6,333 bases of DNA. Origin: an uncultured Flavobacteriales bacterium. GTDB taxonomy: Bacteria; Bacteroidota; Bacteroidia; Flavobacteriales; BACL11. The notes beneath the pieces are model-generated. The model searched no databases, was not told the DNA's origin, and saw nothing but the letters and a program-made list of their open reading frames with translations. The DNA lies in the NCBI GenBank assembly GCA_913052655.1, contig CAJXFN010000080.1, positions 1 to 6,333 of the forward strand, given 5' to 3'. Shown here in pieces: positions 1-6,333 of this stretch (position 1 is the first letter of the stretch; every line of letters starts with the position of its first letter). A program made the position numbers and the translations under genes.

Positions 1-517
1 TAAAAACCATAGTAACATCAGAGTACATTGAACAGTCAATTGAGTCAGTAGTTAGGGTACCAATATGACCAGTTGGAGTACCACCTAAGATATCATTACA
101 AGGATATGGTCCAGCTCCAAAATTTCCAGCCGTACCACCATTATCATAATAATCTGAATCAAAAATAACAAATCCATTACTAGCGGTTGGTGACTGAATA
201 GGTCCATTTGTTCCAGCATAAGCTCCTTGTGAACCTGTAGATATACTTGGATTTGTAGAAGGACCTCTGTAAACCCACGGAGCTGAAATTACTGGAGGAG
301 TTGGTGTTGTTCCGTTAGTCCATGTCGTTGGAATTCCTCCGCTAAAATCTTCCGACCAAAAGGGTGTAGCTTTAGTTCCATTCGGATCAAAGTTTAAGTG
401 AGATTTTAATGTTCTTGAGCTTACGTCTGTTGGTTCAGGTAGCAAATTATCAAACACTTGAGCGAATGTAAATGCAGAAACTAACATAAGTGAAGCAATT
501 GTGTAAAGTTTTTTCAT
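1..517 (-). CDS. Secreted adhesin-like protein, N-terminal part (runs off window)
   Basis: This is the first 172 codons of a minus-strand gene that stays open to the window edge, so its C-terminus is not visible. The protein starts with a Sec signal peptide (MKKLYTIASLMLVSAFTFAQ, cleavage expected around residues 19/20, the usual flavobacterial FAQ end). A secreted region rich in Gly, Thr, Pro and Asn follows. Residues about 51-61 (PFWSEDFSGG) and 109-122 (TASNGFVIFDSD) match the 607-residue protein encoded just upstream (IWSDDCSD and TASNGYLFINSD). Both fit the opening strands of a choice-of-anchor J / cleaved-adhesin type beta-sandwich domain. I infer a surface or secreted protein, probably T9SS cargo, but the sorting domain that would prove it lies outside the window. 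The ATG at 517 is chosen because the signal peptide begins directly there and a promoter-like block sits about 30 bases upstream. No catalytic motif is seen. Start and secretion are fairly sure; precise role is unknown. Confidence 0.85.
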   Translation of the reverse strand, partial: MKKLYTIASLMLVSAFTFAQVFDNLLPEPTDVSSRTLKSHLNFDPNGTKATPFWSEDFSGGIPTTWTNGTTPTPPVISAPWVYRGPSTNPSISTGSQGAYAGTNGPIQSPTASNGFVIFDSDYYDNGGTAGNFGAGPYPCNDILGGTPTGHIGTLTTDSIDCSMYSDVTMVF

Positions 518-544
518 ATAGTTAAATTTTAATTGTTTTAGTTT

Positions 545-559
545 GCTAACTTACCAAAA
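545..559 (-). promoter_or_regulatory. Putative promoter (-7 region) of the partial secreted-protein gene
   Basis: Read on the minus strand this is TTTTGGTAAGTTAGC. It matches the block before the neighbouring 607-residue gene (TTTTTGTAAATTAGC) at 13 of 15 positions, and ends 27 bases before the ATG against 26 bases there. The octamer ending in TTTG (AAATTTTG) differs from the Bacteroidota -7 consensus TAnnTTTG at one fixed base. No convincing -33 TTG was found upstream. The call rests on conservation of both sequence and spacing; transcription would start a few bases downstream of the TTTG, giving a leader of about 30 bases with no Shine-Dalgarno sequence. Confidence 0.5.
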
Positions 560-570
560 TTTTAGATATA

Positions 571-598
571 AAAAAAGCCTGTTTTTACAGGCTTTTTA
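571..598 (-). terminator. Rho-independent terminator after the 607-residue secreted-protein gene
   Basis: A perfect 11-bp inverted repeat (572-582 with 587-597, arms AAAAAGCCTGT / ACAGGCTTTTT) encloses a 4-base loop. The six inner pairs include four G-C pairs. Read on the minus strand the hairpin ends in a run of seven T (complement of 570-576), the standard intrinsic-terminator form. It begins about 19 bases after the TAA stop at 617-619, so it ends that transcript before the promoter-like block of the next gene. The symmetrical arms would also allow function on the plus strand, but no plus-strand gene is seen reading into it. Confidence 0.88.
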
Positions 599-616
599 AA
601 ATCAGTTTAAAACATA

Positions 617-2440
617 TTATTCTAACACTATCTTTTCTGAGAATTTGAAATCAGAATTTGAGATCTCTAGCAAGTAAATCCCCTTATCAAAATCAGAGAA
701 ATCAATCTTTTCAACAGAAATACCATCTACAATTTTAGTGTATATTTCTTTTCCTAGGATATCAGAAACAGTTAAAACAAAGTCTTCAGAAACAATATTT
801 AAATCAATATTCAAACCGCCATTTGTTGGATTTGGATGAATATTAATCTTTCCATTTAGTGCTTTCTCATTTAAGTTAAGAACCGAAGCATCAAAACTCA
901 TTCTAATCATTGGTGTTTCAGAGGTAGTATACCAATATCCAAATCCTCCAGAACCAATATCACAACCATTGTCTTGTATAAAACAAGAGCCTTGAGATTC
1001 ACCAGAAACACTTACTAAAAATGTATCTACTGGATTAGCATATCCACCAACAGCAGCAACATATCCAGTACCAGAATAGAGATCATAACCACCATCAAAA
1101 GGAATTGTAATCCAGTTTCCTAAATCAGCGGATGTCAAATAATAATCATCTGACTGAGTTAAATACAATGGATCTCCAGATGGATTATCTTCATATAATA
1201 CCACAAAAACTGGTGTATTAGGAATAGATTGATCATCAATATGTACCTGTAATCCATATAATGTTTCATCTGCATACATATCATACTTTAGTCCTAAAAC
1301 CTGACCTCCACATGATCTACCAACTCTCCACGCACCATCAGGCACATTTAAATCCCTTGCGTAAATGTTTTCAGTAACAGTCATATCAAGAGAAACCATT
1401 GGTGTAGAAGTAGAATCTCCTGTTCCCCACATATTAACGGTATATGTACCTAACGCAGTAGGACTAAATGTACTGTTTACAGCAAATGTATCTTGTGGGT
1501 AATTTACATCAAGTAAAAGAGAATTTGACACATCATTAAATAGAACCGAACCACCCGCGTCAGTAACCTCAGCAGTTAAAAAAGAATTTTGTGGTGCTAT
1601 TCCAGCGTTTCTTAATACTGCTTCAAATGAATAAGGATTATTTGTTAACTGAGACAAAGGTTTCATTGAGTAATCATATCCATCTCCACCTGTATTTAAA
1701 TAATTCACCCACCATCCACCTTGAACAGGTTCAGTAATATTCATTGCATTGTCAGGAATCTCAGATATAGCAATATCATCAACCGCCCAATACCATGCCC
1801 AATAGTCATTATCAAAATAATAAAATTGAACCATTACAGAATCTCTGTCTCCAGCAATTGAAGAAATGTTAATTACCTCATCCTGAGGATTATTAGTATT
1901 TTGATTATTTGGGTAACCATTAGCATCAGTCATATCAAACTGAGTCCATGTATTCCCTCCATCTCCTGAGACTCTTACCGCCCTTGTATCTTGCCACCAT
2001 CTGTAATTGTGAGAGAATGTAAGTTGTACATATGGCCATCCCGTTAAATCAATCATTGGAGTTGTAGCTGTACATTCCACTGGTGTACCATCTCCATCAC
2101 CTCCTCCTGTAGCATCTGAATTTATAAATAAATATCCATTAGATGCGGTTGTTGAGGCAAAGGGAGAAAGAACCGATACAGGAATTGAAGCAGGATCCAT
2201 TTCTATACTCCAATCAAGAGGAGGAATAGACGTGTTTGATAAACTCCAGTTATTGATGTCAGAACAGTCATCTGACCATATAACTGTTGCTGGGGTACTA
2301 GCAATTGAACTTGAAGCAACAGAATTTATCGATTTGGATATTGTGCTGTAATCTTTCTTTGTGATTTGAGGATTGGCTGATTGTGCTAAAATCGAACCAC
2401 AAAAGAAAATCGCACAAATAGTTGAGTAAATTTTTTTCAT
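617..2440 (-). CDS. Secreted T9SS cargo protein with adhesin-like beta-sandwich modules
   Basis: A complete 607-residue protein with no recognised enzymatic motif. Order of parts: a Sec signal peptide at 1-20 (MKKIYS...SILAQ); a choice-of-anchor J / cleaved-adhesin (MAM-like) domain at about 52-228, starting IWSDDC and closing with the typical WYWAVDDIAI (residues 216-225); an Ig-like segment at about 232-358; a second beta-rich module at about 366-517 with Cys377, Cys487 and Cys493; and a C-terminal type A sorting domain at about 530-607. The last carries the signature HPNPTNG (535-541) and the later GKEIY and DKGIYLLEI pieces. By family knowledge the protein crosses the inner membrane by Sec and the outer membrane by T9SS, which removes the sorting domain and attaches or releases the protein. 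A role in adhesion or binding of polymers is inference. It is a partial paralogue of the gene downstream. It is preceded by its own promoter-like block and followed by a strong terminator, so is probably monocistronic. Secretion is near certain; ligand unknown. Confidence 0.93.
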   Translation of the reverse strand: MKKIYSTICAIFFCGSILAQSANPQITKKDYSTISKSINSVASSSIASTPATVIWSDDCSDINNWSLSNTSIPPLDWSIEMDPASIPVSVLSPFASTTASNGYLFINSDATGGGDGDGTPVECTATTPMIDLTGWPYVQLTFSHNYRWWQDTRAVRVSGDGGNTWTQFDMTDANGYPNNQNTNNPQDEVINISSIAGDRDSVMVQFYYFDNDYWAWYWAVDDIAISEIPDNAMNITEPVQGGWWVNYLNTGGDGYDYSMKPLSQLTNNPYSFEAVLRNAGIAPQNSFLTAEVTDAGGSVLFNDVSNSLLLDVNYPQDTFAVNSTFSPTALGTYTVNMWGTGDSTSTPMVSLDMTVTENIYARDLNVPDGAWRVGRSCGGQVLGLKYDMYADETLYGLQVHIDDQSIPNTPVFVVLYEDNPSGDPLYLTQSDDYYLTSADLGNWITIPFDGGYDLYSGTGYVAAVGGYANPVDTFLVSVSGESQGSCFIQDNGCDIGSGGFGYWYTTSETPMIRMSFDASVLNLNEKALNGKINIHPNPTNGGLNIDLNIVSEDFVLTVSDILGKEIYTKIVDGISVEKIDFSDFDKGIYLLEISNSDFKFSEKIVLE

Positions 2441-2466
2441 ATCTATTTTTTTTAATTTTTAATAGA

Positions 2467-2481
2467 GCTAATTTACAAAAA
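2467..2481 (-). promoter_or_regulatory. Putative promoter (-7 region) of the 607-residue secreted-protein gene
   Basis: On the minus strand this reads TTTTTGTAAATTAGC, 13 of 15 identical to the block before the downstream paralogue and 26 bases from its ATG. The octamer ending TTTG (all T before G) misses the -7 consensus TAnnTTTG at one fixed base. Its T-run is the same one that forms the tail of the hairpin after gcvP, so promoter and terminator overlap. The leader that follows is A/T-rich, with no Shine-Dalgarno sequence, as usual in this phylum. No clear -33 element is visible. Confidence 0.5.
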
Positions 2482-2501
2482 AAAATACACTTAATTAGTG
2501 T
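2477..2501 (-). terminator. Probable weak terminator after gcvP
   Basis: On the minus strand a 5-bp stem, ACACT (2501-2497) with AGTGT (2491-2487), around loop AATTA is followed one base later by nine T (complement of 2477-2485). It starts about 20 bases after the gcvP TAG stop at 2522-2524. Position and T-tract suit an intrinsic terminator, but the stem is short with only two G-C pairs, so termination may be leaky and some gcvP transcripts could continue into the secreted-protein gene. Confidence 0.55.
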
Positions 2502-2521
2502 TGTATAGAAAGAAATATTAT

Positions 2522-5404
2522 CTATTCTATGTAGTCTGAAATTGGAGCACAAGTGCAATGTAAATTTCTGTCACCATAAGCATCATCTACCCTTCTAACT
2601 GTTGGCCAAAATTTATTTTTTCTGACAAACTCCATAGGAAAAACAGCCTTTTCAACACTATATGATCTTTGCCAATCTGAATTAATCACCATAGACATTG
2701 TATGGGGTGAATTTTTTAATACATTGTCCTCTAAATCTGATTTTTTATCTATGATTTCGTTTATTTCGTTTTTAATTGATTTCATAGCATCGATAAATCT
2801 ATCAAGCTCAGAAAGCGATTCACTTTCCGTAGGTTCTATCATCATTGTGCCAGCAACTGGAAAAGAAACAGTAGGAGCATGAAAACCATAATCCATTAAT
2901 CTTTTCGCTATATCTGTAACTTCAATTCCTATTTCTTTGTATTTTCTAAAATCAACTATCATCTCATGCGCGACTCTTCCTGTATCTGAAGTATATAATA
3001 TATCATAATCCTTTTCTAATTTATTTTTTAGATAATTAGCATTTACAATAGCTATTTCTGTAGATTGTTTCAACCCAACAGGTCCAAGCATTTTAATATA
3101 TGCATACGAGATAGTAAGAACCAAAGAAGAACCCCAAGGTGCGGAAGAAATTGCAGGAATCGCGTGCTCTCCTCCAGTACTAATAATTGGGTTTGATGGC
3201 AAAAATTCTTTTAAGTGTTTAACCACACCAATTGGTCCCATTCCTGGACCTCCCCCTCCATGAGGAATCGCAAATGTTTTATGTAAATTTAAATGACATA
3301 CGTCAGCTCCAATTGTTGCGGGATTCGTTAATCCTACTTGAGCGTTCATATTAGCTCCGTCCATGTAAACCTGACCTCCATTTTCATGAATAATATTCGT
3401 AATTTCAATAATATGTTCTTCAAATACCCCATGCGTAGATGGATAAGTTATCATCAAACAAGATAAATTCTCAGAATGTTCTTTTGCTTTTTCTTCTAAA
3501 GCCTTAACATCAATATTACCATTGACATCGCAAGGAGTAACAACAACTTTCATACCTGCCATTTTTGCAGATGCAGGATTTGTTCCATGTGCAGAAGATG
3601 GAATTAAACATACATTTCTATGAGCGTCTCCTCTACTTTTATGATATTCTCTTATCACCATTAATCCAGCATATTCTCCTTGTGCTCCAGAGTTTGGCTG
3701 AAGACTCATTGCGTCAAAACCTGTAATTTCACACAACATTTCCTCTAACTCATGAAACATAATATGATAACCTCGAGCCTGGTGAGATGGAACAAAGGGA
3801 TGAATATTACCTAACTCAGTCCAACTTAGAGGTAATAACTCGGAAGCTGCATTTAACTTCATAGTACAACTTCCTAAAGAAATCATAGAGTGAGTTAAGG
3901 ACAAATCTTTGTTTTCAAGTCTTTTGATATATCTCATCATTTCTGTTTCAGAATGATATAAATTAAAAACTTCATTCTGCATATATTCTGAGGTTCTGTA
4001 TAGATTCTCAGGTATTCTATTGTATGCCTCATCATAATTCCCTTTTAAAACTTCTTCAATTAAATTTTTAGAGTCCGAGTGATTACAACTTTTCGCAAAA
4101 ACTTCTAAGATGTCATTTACATTATCTAAATCATCTTTTTCATCTAAACTAATAGATAGAGTTTTCTCGTCAATATAGTTAAAATTCATTTTAGCGTCTT
4201 CTGCATATGTATTTATATTTTCCATAGAAACATTTCCTACATTGATAAGAATAGTATCAAAATATGTTTTGTTGACTTGACGATATCCTAACTGTGTAAG
4301 ACCTTCAGAAAGTTTAGATGTTAAGGAATGAATTTTTTTACCTATTTTTCGTATTCCATTTGGACCATGATACACCCCATACATAGAAGCCATAACCGCT
4401 AACAAAACCTGTGCCGTACAAATATTTGACGTTGCTTTTTCTCTTTTTATATGTTGTTCTCTTGTTTGTAAAGCCATTCTCAAAGCTCTATTACCATCTG
4501 CGTCTTTTGTAACACCAATAATTCTTCCTGGAATATTTCTTTTATATTTTTCATGAGTCGCGAAATAAGCAGCATGGGGGCCACCATATCCCATTGGTAT
4601 ACCAAATCGTTGTGAAGTTCCTATAACAACATCTGCTCCCCACTCCCCAGGGGGAGTTAAAATTGATAAACTTAACAAATCAGCAGCAACAGAAACTCCA
4701 ATCTCTAAATCTTTTGACTTCTTTACTATTTCAGAATAATCTAAAACCTCTCCGTATTTTGCTGGATATTGTAAAATTATTCCAAAAAATTCATCTGTAA
4801 GTTCAATTGTGTTATAATCTCCGATGACTAACTCAATTCCTAATGGTTCTGATCTAGTTTTTAAAATATCAATAGTTTGAGGGTAACACAATTCTGAAAC
4901 AAAAAATTTATTAGCTCCCGATTTTTTCTTTGGTCTACTCATGGTGTTATATAACATACACATAGACTCCGCTGCAGCCGTACCCTCATCTAACAAAGAT
5001 GAATTTGCAATTTGCATTCCTGTCAAGTCACAAATCATTGTTTGAAAATTTAATAAAGCTTCTAATCTTCCCTGAGCGATCTCCGCCTGATATGGAGTAT
5101 AAGCGGTATACCATCCAGGATTTTCTAAAATATTTCTTTGTATCACAGCAGGAAGAATAGTATTAAAATATCCCATTCCAATATAAGATCTGTAATTTTT
5201 ATTCTTTTTAGCTAAAGCATACATATGATCCAAAAACCTGCTTTCACTTAAAGCTTCTGGTAAATCTAAACTCTTATTTAACCTTATATTAGAAGGAATA
5301 GTCTGATCTATTAACTGATCTATAGAATCAACTCCTATTTTTACAAGCATCTTATTTATATCAGATTGTTTTAATCCGTTGTGTCTATCCGTAAAATTAC
5401 TCAT
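2522..5404 (-). CDS. gcvP: Glycine dehydrogenase (decarboxylating), P-protein of the glycine cleavage system
   Basis: This 960-residue PLP enzyme (EC 1.4.4.2) decarboxylates glycine and passes the aminomethyl group to the lipoyl arm of GcvH; GcvT and Lpd finish the cycle, giving NH3, methylene-tetrahydrofolate and NADH in the cytoplasm. It is the long single-chain form with both halves fused. The N-terminal half shows WYTAYTPYQAEIAQGR, SLLDEGTAAAES and QRFGIPMGYGGPHAAYF. The C-terminal half has SLGSCTMKLNA (about 509-519), SAHGTNPASA (about 604-613) and the PLP site LNLHK with Lys709, followed by the glycine-rich HGGGGPGMGPIG loop. Length equals the family norm and no key residue is missing. 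The start is placed at ATG 5404 (MSNFTDRHNG, aligning with the FxxRHxG opening of the family). An in-frame ATG 36 bases upstream lies before the -7 element and is unlikely to be transcribed. gcvT and gcvH are not in the window, so the operon is split. Identification is essentially certain. Confidence 0.98.
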   Translation of the reverse strand: MSNFTDRHNGLKQSDINKMLVKIGVDSIDQLIDQTIPSNIRLNKSLDLPEALSESRFLDHMYALAKKNKNYRSYIGMGYFNTILPAVIQRNILENPGWYTAYTPYQAEIAQGRLEALLNFQTMICDLTGMQIANSSLLDEGTAAAESMCMLYNTMSRPKKKSGANKFFVSELCYPQTIDILKTRSEPLGIELVIGDYNTIELTDEFFGIILQYPAKYGEVLDYSEIVKKSKDLEIGVSVAADLLSLSILTPPGEWGADVVIGTSQRFGIPMGYGGPHAAYFATHEKYKRNIPGRIIGVTKDADGNRALRMALQTREQHIKREKATSNICTAQVLLAVMASMYGVYHGPNGIRKIGKKIHSLTSKLSEGLTQLGYRQVNKTYFDTILINVGNVSMENINTYAEDAKMNFNYIDEKTLSISLDEKDDLDNVNDILEVFAKSCNHSDSKNLIEEVLKGNYDEAYNRIPENLYRTSEYMQNEVFNLYHSETEMMRYIKRLENKDLSLTHSMISLGSCTMKLNAASELLPLSWTELGNIHPFVPSHQARGYHIMFHELEEMLCEITGFDAMSLQPNSGAQGEYAGLMVIREYHKSRGDAHRNVCLIPSSAHGTNPASAKMAGMKVVVTPCDVNGNIDVKALEEKAKEHSENLSCLMITYPSTHGVFEEHIIEITNIIHENGGQVYMDGANMNAQVGLTNPATIGADVCHLNLHKTFAIPHGGGGPGMGPIGVVKHLKEFLPSNPIISTGGEHAIPAISSAPWGSSLVLTISYAYIKMLGPVGLKQSTEIAIVNANYLKNKLEKDYDILYTSDTGRVAHEMIVDFRKYKEIGIEVTDIAKRLMDYGFHAPTVSFPVAGTMMIEPTESESLSELDRFIDAMKSIKNEINEIIDKKSDLEDNVLKNSPHTMSMVINSDWQRSYSVEKAVFPMEFVRKNKFWPTVRRVDDAYGDRNLHCTCAPISDYIE

Positions 5405-5427
5405 GATATCTTTATTAATTTGGAATG

Positions 5428-5435
5428 CAAAATTA
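5428..5435 (-). promoter_or_regulatory. Predicted gcvP promoter -7 element
   Basis: The minus strand reads TAATTTTG, an exact match to the Bacteroidota -7 consensus TAnnTTTG. It ends 23 bases before the chosen gcvP ATG, so the leader would be roughly 20 bases. It sits between the upstream in-frame ATG (5438-5440) and the chosen start, which decides the start codon. I found no good -33 TTG at the expected distance. The short leader leaves no room for a glycine riboswitch. Confidence 0.6.
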
Positions 5436-5477
5436 AGCATTGAAATCCTAATAAATTACATTGTTAATAAAAAATCA

Positions 5478-5485
5478 TACTTTTG
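5478..5485 (+). promoter_or_regulatory. Predicted -7 element of the UbiA-like gene
   Basis: TACTTTTG matches TAnnTTTG exactly and lies only four bases before the ATG at 5490. A TTG at 5461-5463 is the only nearby -33 candidate, but its 14-base gap is shorter than the usual spacing of about 19. If the element is real, transcription would begin at or next to the start codon, giving a leaderless or almost leaderless message. The match could also be chance in AT-rich DNA. Confidence 0.45.
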
Positions 5486-5489
5486 AAAA

Positions 5490-6308
5490 ATGATTGGAAT
5501 AACATCCTTTTTTAGAGTTTTAATTAATACAAATATTTTTGTTTCAATTTGTGTTTATTATCTAGCTCTTAGCTCTGAAATATTATTAAAATCTACAAAT
5601 AATAATATAAGCTTCTTTATTTTTTTCGCAAGCTTATTTACGTATAATATTCAGAGAATTATTAGAATTAAAAAAGGAACAAATCACAAAAGAAAAGAAT
5701 GGACACTAAAACATCTTAAATTAATTTATATACTAACAATAATCGGAGCTAGTTTTAGTATGTATTATTTCCTAAAATTTAACACACAAACACAAAATGT
5801 AATATTTCTTACAGGAATTGTGTCTATAATGTACCCTTTTGGAATTAGAAGTATACCCTATTGTAAAATCTTAATTATTTCATCAGTATGGACAATAGCT
5901 AGCATGTATCTTTTAATCTCCGAAAATAATCTATCATTAAACAACAATGTGATTCTTCATCTGATTTCCAGATTTTTATTTGTTTTTGCAATTACAATTC
6001 CATTTGATATTAGAGATATAAAGTACGACAAAAATAATCTAAAAACAATTCCTATATCACTAGGAGTTCAAAAATCAAAACTGCTTTCAATTTTCGCATT
6101 ACTTTTAATTTGTTTTATTTCTATTGTTCATCTCTCGCAAAAGATTGTAAATATAAGTTTGTTCTTTACTATTTTGATTATTTGCGTATTTTCCTGCATA
6201 CTAATTTTCAAATCTGATGAAAAAAAAGAAGATTTCTTCTTTTCATTTTGGATTGAATCCTTAAGTGTTTTCTTCTATCTCTTTTTAGTAATTTCTCTTT
6301 TGATTTAA
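5490..6308 (+). CDS. UbiA-like polytopic membrane protein with incomplete active-site motifs
   Basis: A 272-residue, strongly hydrophobic protein with about nine predicted membrane segments (roughly 12-32, 40-56, 76-95, 103-116, 126-144, 157-172, 198-215, 221-240 and 254-271), the number expected of UbiA-family prenyltransferases. Residues 172-188 (FDIRDIKYDKNNLKTIP) followed by SLG fit the second aspartate-rich motif, DxxDxxxD at 173, 176 and 180, and resemble the MenA-like NxxRDxxxDxxxGKxTLxxxLG segment. The first motif, normally NDxxDxxxD after the second helix, is replaced by TYNIQRIIRIKKG (51-63). Asn53 may be the relic, and the aspartates are gone. I recall similar proteins, annotated only as UbiA-like or hypothetical, in flavobacterial genomes. 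It may act on an isoprenoid or lipid in the inner membrane, but catalysis is not assured. The ATG at 5490 is the only early Met (the next is Met91) and is needed for helix 1. No Shine-Dalgarno sequence is present. It is divergent from gcvP; any downstream partners are outside the window. Confidence 0.85.
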   Translation: MIGITSFFRVLINTNIFVSICVYYLALSSEILLKSTNNNISFFIFFASLFTYNIQRIIRIKKGTNHKRKEWTLKHLKLIYILTIIGASFSMYYFLKFNTQTQNVIFLTGIVSIMYPFGIRSIPYCKILIISSVWTIASMYLLISENNLSLNNNVILHLISRFLFVFAITIPFDIRDIKYDKNNLKTIPISLGVQKSKLLSIFALLLICFISIVHLSQKIVNISLFFTILIICVFSCILIFKSDEKKEDFFFSFWIESLSVFFYLFLVISLLI

Positions 6309-6333
6309 TTTCAGATTGCTTACTTTTACTGCT

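Noticed and set aside
617..2440. The 607-residue protein as a lipoprotein, because Cys14 lies in the signal peptide
   Set aside because: The residues before Cys14 (IFF) do not form a lipobox, and a normal signal peptidase I site (SILAQ) follows. The T9SS sorting domain explains surface delivery.
2298..2558. An 86-residue minus-strand open frame spanning the gcvP/secreted-protein junction
   Set aside because: It overlaps the end of gcvP and the start of the secreted-protein gene in another frame, crosses the predicted terminator and promoter, and has a low-complexity, family-free translation. It is a chance frame in AT-rich DNA.
2522..5404. Missing PLP lysine in the N-terminal half of GcvP
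   Set aside because: Fused P-proteins normally carry the PLP lysine only in the C-terminal half (LNLHK here); the N-terminal QRFGIPMGYGG stretch is the standard form.
5405..5489. A glycine riboswitch or other structured leader between gcvP and the divergent gene
   Set aside because: The gap is only 85 bases, holds promoter elements for both strands, and shows no strong stem-loops. A glycine aptamer would not fit downstream of the predicted gcvP start site.
6309..6333. A possible promoter or gene end in the last 25 bases
   Set aside because: The sequence contains TACTTTTA, which is not an exact TAnnTTTG match, and is too short to support a gene, terminator or promoter.

Overview
The window is AT-rich DNA that most likely comes from the Bacteroidota, probably a flavobacterium-like member of the Flavobacteriales. 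Three things point there. One predicted secreted protein ends in a type IX secretion system (T9SS, Por) sorting domain, a system confined to that phylum. The glycine dehydrogenase reads like the flavobacterial form of the enzyme. The start regions lack Shine-Dalgarno sequences, and two of them carry exact copies of the Bacteroidota -7 promoter element TAnnTTTG. Genus cannot be fixed from this window.

Layout: three genes lie on the minus strand and one on the plus strand. In the direction of minus-strand transcription the order is gcvP (5404 to 2522), a complete 607-residue secreted T9SS cargo protein (2440 to 617), and a second, related secreted protein (517 to 1) that runs off the window. 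Each minus-strand gene appears to be its own transcription unit. A weak hairpin with a T9 tail follows gcvP, and a strong hairpin follows the 607-residue gene. A short conserved promoter-like block precedes each of the two secreted-protein genes. Across an 85-bp divergent gap from gcvP, a 272-residue multi-spanning membrane protein of UbiA-like type is read on the plus strand (5490 to 6308).

Function: gcvP encodes the decarboxylating subunit of the glycine cleavage system, which feeds one-carbon units to folate. The two secreted proteins share a signal peptide type, an N-terminal adhesin-like beta-sandwich module and a near-identical start region, so they look like tandem paralogues acting at or outside the cell surface. 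The UbiA-like protein keeps the second aspartate motif of the prenyltransferase fold but not the first, so its activity is uncertain. No pathway visibly connects the four genes. I see no mobile element, RNA gene, CRISPR array or phage-like region, and no strong candidate for a new multi-gene system. The most notable points are the UbiA-like protein with an incomplete active site and the compact terminator/promoter junctions. There is no gene-free stretch over 300 bases; the last 25 bases (6309-6333) hold nothing I can identify.
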